Below, piece by piece: positions 56,546 to 64,000 of a stretch of DNA of 64,000 nt. The number at the start of each line of letters is the position of its first letter. The first letter of the stretch is position 1. Location of the stretch: the NCBI RefSeq assembly GCF_028293835.1, contig NZ_JAQGNX010000001.1, positions 1 to 64,000 of the forward strand. Direction: 5' to 3'. This stretch comes from Pseudomonas sp. (GTDB lineage: Bacteria; Pseudomonadota; Gammaproteobacteria; Pseudomonadales; Pseudomonadaceae). The notes below the pieces were generated by a model that did not search any database, was not told where the DNA came from, and saw only the letters and a program-made list of their open reading frames with translations. Both the position numbers and the translations under genes were made by a program.

Positions 56546-56657
56546 CTCAGCTCTCCGCTTGAGGCAGGCGATAGCAAACGGAAGGCACTGAAATTGACTG
56601 CCAGCACGGCCCAAAAAGCCCTGCGCAGAGCATCGCCCGCCGTGATGCTGTTGAATG

Positions 56658-56853
56658 GATCAGGCCGGTCTCCGGGCTCATGAGTGGGAATTCCCTGCTA
56701 TGCGCCTTCCCATGTCGCTTCGGACACAGTGGCTGAAATGCACAGCTTCGACTCATTTACCGTTGCGGGGGCAGCGCCGGGATCGAGCGCTTGACGCGCC
56801 CTCACCGGCTTCCCTGTTTCACTCCGCCAATCGTTGATTGCGAAGCACCTGAA
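56658..56853 (-). promoter_or_regulatory. Cobalamin riboswitch (AdoCbl type)
   Basis: On the minus strand, from 5' to 3', the region holds TTTCAGGTGCTTCGC, then GGGAAGCCGGTGAG, GCTGCCCCCGCAACGGTAA, a GCCACTG element, and the B12 box GAGCCCGGAGACCGGCC. These are the conserved landmarks of the cobalamin riboswitch in correct order, with TCAGG/CCTGA able to close the P1 stem. It lies about 110 bases upstream of cobO, so B12 coenzyme should repress the whole cob operon. Confidence 0.95.
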
Positions 56854-57028
56854 ACACGTCGCGAAGGGTAGAGGGTTGGGGGTAGAGCGTCAATCAAAGT
56901 GCCGCTTGCTTTGGGACGCTTGAACGGTTTAAACCACATACGGGGTCGCGCACCCGGAAAGTTGAACCTCAACAGCTCAACTGCCTCTGATTATTGACGC
57001 GACTTTTCGTCTTTCATGGAGATCACTC
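56854..57028. other. Divergent promoter region of the cob operon and the sugar dehydrogenase
   Basis: About 175 bases between the riboswitch and the plus-strand lipoprotein gene. The promoter of the riboswitch RNA (minus strand) must lie here, but no clean -35/-10 pair was recognised. The plus-strand gene has GGAGATCACTC as ribosome-binding site. Confidence 0.45.
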
Positions 57029-58375
57029 ATGCCCACAATAAGACCTCAATGGGTCGTTCTGCTGGTAGTGACCGCTGGCCTCGCGGCTTGCGGCGACACG
57101 TCCCGGTTGCAAGTAGCCGATGGCACTGGCCCCACGCCCAAACTGCCAGAACCCACCAAGACGTTGATCCCTACCGTGAACATTGCGCCTGCCGTGGGCT
57201 GGGCAAAAGGCGAGAAACCGATCGCCGCACCCGGAACCCAGGTGGCTGCCTTCGCCGAAAACCTGGATCACCCGCGTTGGCTGTATGTACTTCCAAACGG
57301 TGATGTGTTGGTGGCAGAAACCAATTCTCCCGCCAAGCCAGACGACTCGCCGGGTATTCGCGGCTGGGTCATGAAAAAAGTCATGGGCCGTGCGGGTGCA
57401 GGCGTACCCAGCGCTAACAGGATCACTTTGCTGCGGGACAACGACCATAATGGCGTGGCGCAAACGCGCACGGTGTTTCTGAAAGGCTTGAATTCGCCTT
57501 TTGGCATGGCGCTGGTCGGCAATGACTTTTACGTTGCCGACACCGACAAGTTACTGCGTTATCACTATGAGAAAGGCCAGACCTCCATCCTCGGCGAGCC
57601 GACCACCGTGACTGAATTGCCGGCCGGGCCGATTAACCACCACTGGACCAAAAACGTCATCGCCAGCAAAGACGGGAAGAAGCTGTACGTGACGGTGGGC
57701 TCCAACAGTAACGTCGGCGAAAACGGCCTGGACAAGGAAGAAGGCCGGGCTGCCATTTGGGAAGTTGACGCGGCCACGGGCGCGCATCGAGTTTTCGCCT
57801 CCGGCCTGCGCAACCCCAACGGCATGGATTGGGAGCCGCAAACCGGCAAACTGTGGACATCAGTCAATGAACGCGACGAGATCGGCAGCGATTTGGTACC
57901 CGATTACGTAACCTCGGTAAAAGACGGGGGGTTTTATGGCTGGCCGTTCAGCTATTACGGCCAGCATGTGGACGTGCGGGTTAAACCACAAAATCCGCAG
58001 ATGGTGGCCAAGGCCATACCGCCTGATTACGCGGTGGGCCCACACACCGCATCACTGGGCATGACCTTCGCCGACGGTAAATCGCTGCCTGCACCCTTCA
58101 ATCAAGGGATGTTCGTTAGCCAACACGGCTCATGGAACCGTAACCCGCACAGCGGCTATAAAGTGTTGTTCGTGCCGTTTGCCAACGGCAAACCCAGCGG
58201 GACACCGGTTGACCTGCTGAGCGGTTTTCTAAACGCAGACGACAAAGCCCAGGGCCGGCCTGTCGGTGTGATCAATGATCAACAGGGTGGTTTGTTGGTG
58301 GCGGATGACGTAGGCAACAAAATCTGGCGCGTGACCGCGGCGAAAGGACAACAGGCGCCAGCGGCTACGCCTTGA
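57029..58375 (+). CDS. PQQ-dependent sugar (sorbosone-type) dehydrogenase lipoprotein
   Basis: A 448-residue protein with a lipoprotein signal (WVVLLVVTAGLAACGD; Cys at the lipobox) and a six-bladed beta-propeller of the glucose/sorbosone dehydrogenase family: FAENLDHPRWLYVLPNGDVLVAET, GLNSPFGMALVGNDFYVAD, GLRNPNGMDWEPQTGKLWTSVNERD, VSQHGSWNR and GQRPVG-like AQGRPVGVINDQQGGLLVADD. Such proteins oxidise aldoses or related sugars in the periplasm with PQQ, though the real substrate is unknown and PQQ binding is inferred. Single gene, followed by a REP doublet. Confidence 0.87.
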   Translation: MPTIRPQWVVLLVVTAGLAACGDTSRLQVADGTGPTPKLPEPTKTLIPTVNIAPAVGWAKGEKPIAAPGTQVAAFAENLDHPRWLYVLPNGDVLVAETNSPAKPDDSPGIRGWVMKKVMGRAGAGVPSANRITLLRDNDHNGVAQTRTVFLKGLNSPFGMALVGNDFYVADTDKLLRYHYEKGQTSILGEPTTVTELPAGPINHHWTKNVIASKDGKKLYVTVGSNSNVGENGLDKEEGRAAIWEVDAATGAHRVFASGLRNPNGMDWEPQTGKLWTSVNERDEIGSDLVPDYVTSVKDGGFYGWPFSYYGQHVDVRVKPQNPQMVAKAIPPDYAVGPHTASLGMTFADGKSLPAPFNQGMFVSQHGSWNRNPHSGYKVLFVPFANGKPSGTPVDLLSGFLNADDKAQGRPVGVINDQQGGLLVADDVGNKIWRVTAAKGQQAPAATP

Positions 58376-58395
58376 TGGAATATCCGGACGCCAAT

Positions 58396-58480
58396 CTGTA
58401 GGAGCCAACGTGTTGGCGAGGCTTCAACGCGGTACACAGACACACCGCATCGAATCATTCGCGAACAAGTTCGCTCCACC
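58396..58480. repeat. REP doublet after the sugar dehydrogenase
   Basis: CTGTAGGAGCCAACGTGTTG GCGAG and, inverted, CGCGAACAAGTTCGCTCCAC, about 85 bases overall, between two convergent genes. Related units are at 63824-63901. Confidence 0.65.
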
Positions 58481-58543
58481 GAGCTCAGACCGCCAAAGCT
58501 TCAGCACCTCCTCACCAAGTGCAGAATTGTCTCTTCTCTATAG

Positions 58544-59536
58544 CTACAACGCTTTGACCTGTCCCGGCTCGTACACTGACTCAACCGGGGCGATGCCATT
58601 GATTAGTGGCGCGCCGAAGTCGGCTTGGCTGACTTCGAATTGATCGCCTGGCTGCGTACGTACCCCGTCAGCAAACGACAGCGTGGCAGTGCCGAAAAAA
58701 TGCACGTGCACATCGCCCGGCGTGAGGAACTGGTTGTATTTGAAGTGGTGGTATTCGAGGTTCTCGAAGCTGTGGCACATGTTGGCCTCGCCGCTGAGAA
58801 ACTCTTTTTCCCAAAGCACTTCGCCATCGCGGCGAATGCGGCTGGTGCCTGCGAGGTTTTTTGGCAGTTCTCCAACCCTCAGTTCCGGGCCGAACGAACA
58901 GGCGCGCAACTTCGAGTGAGCGAGGTACAGGTAGTTTTTACGCTCCATCACATGGTCGGAGAATTCGTTACCGATGGCAAAACCCAGTCGGTACGGCTTG
59001 CGGTCATGACCGATCACGTACAAACCGCTGAGTTCCGGCTCTTCGCCTGCATCTTCAGCGAACGGTGGCAGCGGAAACGCCTGGCCCGGACGCACCACAA
59101 TGCTGCCGTCACCTTTATAGAACCATTCGGGTTGCACACCGGCTACACCGGCCTGCGGCTTGCCGCCTTCCAGACCCCACTGAAAAATACGCATGCTGTC
59201 GGTCAGCGAGGCATCATCTACCGCGTGCTGGTGCATTTTGTCTCGAGCAGACGCACTGCCCAAATGGGTCAAACCGGTGCCGCTGACCAACACGTGCGCG
59301 GGATCGGGATGGTCCAGCGGCGGCAAGATTCGCAAATCTTGCAGCAATTGCGCGTAGTCGTGATTGGCGCCGAGGCCTTGGCTGTCGACTTGCTCAACCA
59401 GGCTCACGCCCGCTTCGATGGCCGACAACGCCAATTCCCGAACGCTGTCGGCGCCCAGCACTTCATGGACACGGTCACTGTCGACCACGCCAACGCGACG
59501 CTGGCCGTTGCTCAATTCGAACTGTACTAAACGCAT
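58544..59536 (-). CDS. AraD1/GguC-type fumarylacetoacetate-hydrolase-family protein
   Basis: A 330-residue member of the FAH superfamily: HVLVSGTGLTHLGSASARDKMH, VQPEWFYKGDGSIVVRPGQAF, EEPELSGLYVIGHDRKPYRLGFAIGNEFSDHVMERKNYLYLAHSKLRACSFGPEL, with the metal-binding acidic residues E-E and D in those segments. Members found beside sugar-acid dehydratases act on 2-keto-3-deoxy acids. The Shine-Dalgarno AAGGAG lies 1 base before the first ATG (59542) and 7 bases before the second (59536), so the second is taken as the start. It follows the MFS gene by 25 bases. Confidence 0.85.
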   Translation of the reverse strand: MRLVQFELSNGQRRVGVVDSDRVHEVLGADSVRELALSAIEAGVSLVEQVDSQGLGANHDYAQLLQDLRILPPLDHPDPAHVLVSGTGLTHLGSASARDKMHQHAVDDASLTDSMRIFQWGLEGGKPQAGVAGVQPEWFYKGDGSIVVRPGQAFPLPPFAEDAGEEPELSGLYVIGHDRKPYRLGFAIGNEFSDHVMERKNYLYLAHSKLRACSFGPELRVGELPKNLAGTSRIRRDGEVLWEKEFLSGEANMCHSFENLEYHHFKYNQFLTPGDVHVHFFGTATLSFADGVRTQPGDQFEVSQADFGAPLINGIAPVESVYEPGQVKAL

Positions 59537-59561
59537 ATTCATGCTCCTTACTTGGCAGGAT

Positions 59562-60899
59562 TCAAGGACGACTGGCGGGCTGCGCCCTTTGGTTACGGGC
59601 GCTGGCGGCAAATTCTGTGGGAGCCAACGCGTGTTTGCGCTCCAGTAGACTGTAGACGACGCCGGTCAACACCAGCCCGAACAGCATCACCGCAGACAAG
59701 AAGTACAAGCCCGACGCAAGGCTGCCGGTGTATTCCTTCAACGCGCCGATGACGAACGGTCCGATATAACCGCCGAGATTGCCCACAGAATTAATCAACG
59801 CAATACCTGCCGCTGCGCTGGCACCGGCAAAGAAACGCCCCGGCAACGTCCAGAACACGGCGGTGCAAGAAAACAGCGAAAATGCCACCAGACACAAGGC
59901 GGCCAGTTGCAGCATGGGCAACGTCAGCCAGGCGCTCAAGAACAAGCCGATGGCGCCCAACACATACAGCACCGCCAAATGGCCATAGCGATCATTCAAG
60001 CGATCGGAACTGCGCGGAATGATCAGCAAACCGATGATGCCGAAGATATACGGCACGGCGGAAACGAAACCGGTGGCGAGGTCGCTGCCGCCGAACTGTT
60101 TGATCAACGTCGGCAGCCATAAACCCAAGCCATAAATGCTCAAGGTGACTGGCAGATAGAACAGCGCCAGCAGTAACACCCGCTTGTCTTTGAGCGCGTG
60201 CAGCGGGTTGCCGTGACGGGTCTGGCCGTATTCTTCCAAGTCCTGTTTAAGCTCGCCGGCCAACCAGTCCTTCTCTGACTGATCCATCCATTTGACTTGC
60301 TTGGGACCATCCGGCAACCAACGCAGCACCGGCCAGGTCAGCAGAATCGCCGGGGTGCCGATCACGATGAACAGCCATTGCCAGCCATGGAGGCCGAGCA
60401 CGCCGTCCATGCCCAACAGGCCACCGGATACCGGACCGGTGATCATCATGGCAATGGGTTGCGAGAGGATGAACAGCCCCAGGATTTTGCCGCGATGGCG
60501 AACCGGGAACCACTGCGTAATGTAGTACAGCACCCCGGGGAAAAAACCGGCCTCAGCCGCGCCGAGCAGCAAACGCATGGCGTAGAAACTGTGCGGGCCC
60601 TGAACGAAGGCCATACCGATGGTGATCGCGCCCCAGGTAATCATGATCCGGGCGAACCAGCGGCGAGCGCCGAAGCGTTCGAGCATCAGGTTACTGGGGA
60701 TTTCCAGCAGGAAGTAGCCAATGAAAAACAGACCAGCGCCCAAGCCATAAGCGGCATCACCGATACCGAGGTCCGCGCCCATGTGCAGCTTGGCGAAACC
60801 CACGGCGGAGCGATCGACGTAAGCGACCAGGTACAACAGGATCAGAAAAGGGATCAGTTTCAGGGTGATGCGACGTATAAGCCTGAGTTCCTGGCTCAT
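59562..60899 (-). CDS. MFS transporter, anion:cation symporter (ACS) family
   Basis: A 445-residue 12-helix permease. The first helix is ITLKLIPFLILLYLVAYVDRSAVGFAKL, typical of the ACS/phthalate permease group, with MLERFGARRWFARIMITWG in the loop between helices 2 and 3, and GGYIGPFVIGALKEYTGS late in the protein. It should import a sugar acid by proton symport; galactonate, arabonate or a related aldonate is likely from its neighbours. The start at 60899 has GGAGACCGC before it; the track begins five codons earlier at the ATG that contains this Shine-Dalgarno. Divergent from the dehydratase gene. Confidence 0.9.
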   Translation of the reverse strand: MSQELRLIRRITLKLIPFLILLYLVAYVDRSAVGFAKLHMGADLGIGDAAYGLGAGLFFIGYFLLEIPSNLMLERFGARRWFARIMITWGAITIGMAFVQGPHSFYAMRLLLGAAEAGFFPGVLYYITQWFPVRHRGKILGLFILSQPIAMMITGPVSGGLLGMDGVLGLHGWQWLFIVIGTPAILLTWPVLRWLPDGPKQVKWMDQSEKDWLAGELKQDLEEYGQTRHGNPLHALKDKRVLLLALFYLPVTLSIYGLGLWLPTLIKQFGGSDLATGFVSAVPYIFGIIGLLIIPRSSDRLNDRYGHLAVLYVLGAIGLFLSAWLTLPMLQLAALCLVAFSLFSCTAVFWTLPGRFFAGASAAAGIALINSVGNLGGYIGPFVIGALKEYTGSLASGLYFLSAVMLFGLVLTGVVYSLLERKHALAPTEFAASARNQRAQPASRP

Positions 60900-61114
60900 G
60901 AAAGCGGTCTCCATTTATTGTTGTTATGGAAGCTCTGGGGCTCGCCTCTGCCCGTCGACGCCTCGATAAAAGCGCCATCGTCGACAGGGTCGTCCCTCAA
61001 TGAAAATCGACTATATAGTATTACTATTTGAGCTACAACACTTCCAAAGCCAACCATTTAGGCTTACTTTAACCTTCGAAAAAGCCATTAAGTCTTACAA
61101 TAAGAGTGCTGATC

Positions 61115-62857
61115 ATGTCTGACCTGCCTGATAAAAAACCTACCCTGCGCTCTGCCCAATGGTTCGGTACCGCCGATAAAAACGGCTTTATGTACCGCAG
61201 CTGGATGAAGAATCAGGGCATTGCCGATCATCAATTCAGCAAACCGATCATTGGCATCTGCAACACGTGGTCGGAGTTGACCCCGTGCAATGCGCATTTC
61301 CGCACCATCGCCGAACACGTGAAACGTGGCGTGATCGAAGCCGGTGGTTTCCCGGTGGAATTCCCGGTGTTCTCCAACGGCGAATCCAACCTGCGCCCTA
61401 CCGCCATGTTCACCCGCAACCTGACCAGCATGGACGTTGAAGAAGCGATTCGCGGCAACCCCATCGATGGCGTGGTGTTGCTGACCGGCTGCGATAAAAC
61501 TACCCCTGCCCTGCTGATGGGCGCGGCCAGCTGTGATATCCCGGCCATCGTCGTTACTGGCGGACCGATGCTCAACGGCAAGCACAAAGGCAAAGACATC
61601 GGCTCTGGCACGGTGGTCTGGCAGATGCACGAAGCTTATAAAGGCGGGCAGATTACCCTGGACGATTTCTTGTCGGCCGAAGGCGACATGTCCCGTTCAG
61701 CCGGCACCTGCAACACCATGGGCACCGCCTCGACCATGGCCTGCATGGCCGAAGCGCTGGGCACGTCATTGCCCCACAACGCCGCGATTCCGGCCGTCGA
61801 CTCTCGCCGTTATGTACTGGCGCACATGTCCGGCATGCGTGCCGTCGAGATGGTCAAAGAAGACCTGCGCCTGTCGAAAATCCTCACCAAAGAAGCCTTC
61901 GAAAATGCCATCCGGGTGAACGCCGCCATTGGCGGCTCGACCAACGCGGTGATTCACTTGAAAGCGATTGCCGGGCGGATCGGTGTCGAGCTGGACCTGG
62001 ACGACTGGACGCGCATGGGCCGTGGCATGCCGACCATTGTCGACCTGCAACCGTCCGGGCGTTTTTTGATGGAAGAGTTCTACTACGCCGGCGGGTTGCC
62101 TGCAGTGCTGCGTCGCCTTGATGAAGCCAATTTGCTGCCGAACCCGGACGCCCTGACGGTCAACGGCAAGAGCATTCGCGACAACGTCAAAGCCGCGCCG
62201 ATTTATGGCGATGACGAAGTGATTCGTGCCCTGGACAATCCGATTCGTGCGGACGGCGGGATCTGCGTGTTGCGTGGGAATTTGGCGCCGCTGGGTGCGG
62301 TGCTTAAACCTTCGGCCGCCACTGCCGAGCTGATGCAGCACCGGGGCCGTGCAGTGGTGTTCGAGAATTTCGACCATTACAAGGCTCGGATCAACGACCC
62401 GGAACTGGACATCGACGCGACCTGCGTCATGGTCATGAAAAACTGCGGGCCGAAGGGTTATCCAGGCATGGCAGAGGTGGGCAACATGGGCCTGCCGGCA
62501 AAACTGTTGGCTCAGGGTGTGACTGACATGGTGCGCATTTCCGATGCACGCATGAGCGGCACCGCGTACGGCACCGTGGTTCTACACGTCGCGCCCGAAG
62601 CCGCAGCGGGCGGGCCGTTGGCGGTAGTGCAAGAAGGTGACTTCATCGAACTCGACTGCGCCAGTGGTCGCTTGCATCTGGACATTTCCGACGCCGAACT
62701 GGCAGCGCGTCTGGCCGAATGGAAGGCGCCGCAGAAGCTGATATCGGGCGGCTATCGCCAGTTGTACATCGACCATGTGATGCAAGCGGACCAAGGCTGC
62801 GACTTTGACTTCCTGGTCGGCTGCCGCGGCGCCGAAGTGCCGCGTCATTCTCATTGA
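61115..62857 (+). CDS. IlvD/Edd-family sugar-acid dehydratase (L-arabonate dehydratase type)
   Basis: A 580-residue iron-sulfur dehydratase. Cluster ligands are visible as CNTWSELTPCNAHF, LLTGCDKTTPALLMGA and SAGTCNTMGTASTMACMAEALG; other family landmarks are GGSTNAVIHLKAIAGRIG, MKNCGPKGYPGMAEVGNM and ISDARMSGTAYGTVVLHVAPE. It converts an aldonic acid to its 2-keto-3-deoxy form; sequence and context favour L-arabonate or a near relative, not the branched-chain IlvD. The start is the ATG at 61115 after AAGAGTGCTGATC; the track uses a GTG three codons upstream. Confidence 0.92.
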   Translation: MSDLPDKKPTLRSAQWFGTADKNGFMYRSWMKNQGIADHQFSKPIIGICNTWSELTPCNAHFRTIAEHVKRGVIEAGGFPVEFPVFSNGESNLRPTAMFTRNLTSMDVEEAIRGNPIDGVVLLTGCDKTTPALLMGAASCDIPAIVVTGGPMLNGKHKGKDIGSGTVVWQMHEAYKGGQITLDDFLSAEGDMSRSAGTCNTMGTASTMACMAEALGTSLPHNAAIPAVDSRRYVLAHMSGMRAVEMVKEDLRLSKILTKEAFENAIRVNAAIGGSTNAVIHLKAIAGRIGVELDLDDWTRMGRGMPTIVDLQPSGRFLMEEFYYAGGLPAVLRRLDEANLLPNPDALTVNGKSIRDNVKAAPIYGDDEVIRALDNPIRADGGICVLRGNLAPLGAVLKPSAATAELMQHRGRAVVFENFDHYKARINDPELDIDATCVMVMKNCGPKGYPGMAEVGNMGLPAKLLAQGVTDMVRISDARMSGTAYGTVVLHVAPEAAAGGPLAVVQEGDFIELDCASGRLHLDISDAELAARLAEWKAPQKLISGGYRQLYIDHVMQADQGCDFDFLVGCRGAEVPRHSH

Positions 62858-62871
62858 TTAAGGTCCTTGGC

Positions 62872-62896
62872 GACGGTGTGCTTCAAACACACCGTC
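62872..62896 (+). terminator. Possible terminator hairpin after the dehydratase
   Basis: GACGGTGTG CTTCAAA CACACCGTC: a perfect 9-bp stem with a 7-base loop, starting about 14 bases after the stop. The T-run is missing, so termination efficiency is doubtful. Confidence 0.5.
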
Positions 62897-62923
62897 TAAA
62901 GCCATCCGCGCCGCACTTGAATT

Positions 62924-62985
62924 TGTAGGAGCTGCCGAAGGCTGCGATTGGGCCGAAATAATCGCAGCCTTCGGCAGCTCCTACA
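62924..62985. repeat. Perfect long palindrome (REP pair), second copy
   Basis: Arms TGTAGGAGCTGCCGAAGGCT GCGAT and the exact complement, 25 bp each, around a 12-base centre (TGGGCCGAAATA). The arms are identical to those at 17981-18080, but the spacer here is much shorter. It lies between the dehydratase and its putative regulator. Confidence 0.9.
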
Positions 62986-63094
62986 GAAAGCCCGCTGCAG
63001 CACCGAATTTATTCCGGAAGGGGCCTCAACGGTGTTTACGCCCAGCGCAATGCTATGATTCGCCGCATTCACGCTCAGGATCGACCCGCACCCC

Positions 63095-63817
63095 ATGGAT
63101 TACCGTAAGCCTTCCGACCGTAAAAGCATGCACGCCCGTATTGTTCAGGAAATCGGCATGCAGATTGTCTCCGGCCGCTTCAAGCCCGACGACAAACTGC
63201 CTGCTGAAGCGACCCTGTGCGAAGAATATGCGGTCAGCCGGCCGGTGTTGCGTGAGGCCACGCGGGTCCTGGTTGCCAAAGGCCTGGTGTATTCCCGGCC
63301 TCGCGTTGGCACGGTGGTCAAGCCGCGTCGTGAATGGCATTTGCTCGACCCCGACGTGTTGCACTGGGTCATGCAAAGCACCCCGCAAAATGAGTTCTTC
63401 ACCCTGCTGACCAGCGTGCGCAGCATTATCGAACCCGCCGCCGCCGCCCTCGCCGCCCAGCACGCGACAGACGCGGACATCGCTTCGATCAGCGAGGCGT
63501 ACCATCGCATGGACGCCGCGACCACGCCTGAAGAGCTATTGCAACCAGACCTGGATTTCCACAGCCGTATCGCCGACGCCACCCACAACGATTTGCTCGC
63601 ACACTTGAGCAATATGTTGTCTCTGGCCTTGCGTGAGGCATTGAAGCATTCCAATCAGCGGCCCAACTTGCATGAGTTGGCGATGCCGCGTCACAAGGCG
63701 ATCCTCACCGCCATCCAAAACCGCGACGCCCTCGGCGCGAAGCACGCGACACTGGTGCAATTGGACGACGCAAAAAATGCCCTGAAGCTGGTGCTAGGCC
63801 AAGAATCCGGAGGTTAA
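63095..63817 (+). CDS. GntR-family (FadR/FCD) transcriptional regulator
   Basis: A 240-residue regulator: an N-terminal winged helix (MHARIVQEIGMQIVSGRFKPDDKLPAEATLCEEYAVSRPVLREATRVLVAKGLVYSRPRVGTVV) and a C-terminal helical FCD ligand domain (DLDFHSRIADATHNDLL with the metal-ligand Asp/His, and PRHKAILTAIQNRDALGA with another His). It probably represses the dehydratase and transporter genes next door and is released by a sugar acid, as other FCD proteins are. The gene is separate from the dehydratase by about 240 bases holding a REP pair. Confidence 0.92.
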   Translation: MDYRKPSDRKSMHARIVQEIGMQIVSGRFKPDDKLPAEATLCEEYAVSRPVLREATRVLVAKGLVYSRPRVGTVVKPRREWHLLDPDVLHWVMQSTPQNEFFTLLTSVRSIIEPAAAALAAQHATDADIASISEAYHRMDAATTPEELLQPDLDFHSRIADATHNDLLAHLSNMLSLALREALKHSNQRPNLHELAMPRHKAILTAIQNRDALGAKHATLVQLDDAKNALKLVLGQESGG

Positions 63818-63823
63818 TTCCAT

Positions 63824-63901
63824 CTGTAAGAGCCAACATGTCGGCGAGAGGTGTGACGCGGTGTATCAGGCACAGCCCCTCGTCAACAAGTTGGCTCCAC
63901 C
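63824..63901. repeat. REP doublet downstream of the GntR gene
   Basis: CTGTAAGAGCCAACATGTCG GCGAG and the inverted CGTCAACAAGTTGGCTCCAC lie about 35 bases apart, between two convergent genes. Same family as 58396-58480. Confidence 0.65.
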
Positions 63902-63912
63902 AGGGGGTTAGG

Positions 63913-64000
63913 CTACGGATTACGCGCGAGATGCTCTGGCTGAATCACGCGTTTGGCGTTGAGGTAGGCTTTTTGCCAATAGGGTTTGGACAGGCTGTCC
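63913..64000 (-). CDS. C-terminal end of an unidentified gene, cut by the window edge
   Basis: The last 28 codons before a TAG read DSLSKPYWQKAYLNAKRVIQ and then PEHLARNP on the minus strand; the frame is open to the edge. The codon use looks coding, and the REP doublet directly after its stop fits a gene end. The family cannot be told from this stretch. Confidence 0.6.
   Translation of the reverse strand, partial: DSLSKPYWQKAYLNAKRVIQPEHLARNP

Overview
The window is a chromosomal segment of a Pseudomonas, most likely of the P. fluorescens lineage. This rests on gene order and protein families: the serC-pheA-hisC-tyrA/aroA-cmk-rpsA-ihfB-lapA block next to wzz and gyrA, the mtnA/mtaD-ubiG-mupP-yciK run, a riboswitch-led cobalamin operon, and many TGTAGGAGC-type intergenic palindromes. 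No rRNA, tRNA, CRISPR array, insertion sequence or prophage was recognised.

Layout. 1-6.3 kb (minus strand): the proximal part of an O-antigen/polysaccharide locus: rfbB, a decayed rfbD remnant, rfbA, wzz, an rfaH-type antiterminator, a GNAT acetyltransferase and a sugar aminotransferase cut by the window edge. Two ops elements (targets of RfaH) lie in the leader of rfbB and just after rfaH. 6.3-9.4 kb: a beta-CASP RNase, lapA, ihfB and two small exported proteins. 9.7-20.9 kb (minus): rpsA, cmk, fused tyrA-aroA, hisC, pheA, serC and gyrA. 20.9-21.8 kb is a repeat-rich non-coding stretch. 21.8-26.7 kb: mtnA (minus), then mtaD, ubiG, mupP and a YciK-type SDR (plus). 27.0-32.4 kb (minus): undA, the non-heme iron 1-undecene synthase; a membrane GGDEF/EAL protein; an ABC exporter. 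32.4-38 kb: a DsbA-like protein, trhO, bolA, a DUF2059 protein, fumC, an EamA transporter and a small DUF6316-like gene. 38-44.6 kb: a DTW-domain protein, a LysR regulator divergent from a guanidinobutyrase-type ureohydrolase and its sodium symporter, an acyl-carrier-like protein lacking its serine, a 40-residue protein and rmuC. 45.5-47.6 kb: a small gene, a FadL porin and the 3' remnant of a glutathione-peroxidase-like gene. 47.7-56.9 kb (minus): cobO-cobB-bluB-cbiB-cobD-cobQ-cobU-cobT-cobC-cobS, ten tightly packed genes behind a clear cobalamin riboswitch. 57-58.4 kb: a PQQ-type sugar dehydrogenase lipoprotein. 58.5-63.8 kb: a sugar-acid catabolic cluster (AraD1/FAH-family protein, MFS transporter, IlvD/Edd dehydratase, GntR/FCD regulator). 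The last 88 bases hold the end of an unidentified gene on the minus strand.

The most notable items are: the self-contained RfaH/ops arrangement inside the O-antigen locus; the gutted rfbD gene that still keeps ATGA-type overlaps with both neighbours; a recognisable undA whose start is a GTG set by its Shine-Dalgarno sequence; an ACP-fold protein with Asp in place of the phosphopantetheine Ser; a perfect 25-bp-arm palindrome present twice 45 kb apart; and a repeat that supplies the last codons of cobS. I found no wholly unknown multi-gene system. All family assignments come from reading the translations, with no database search.
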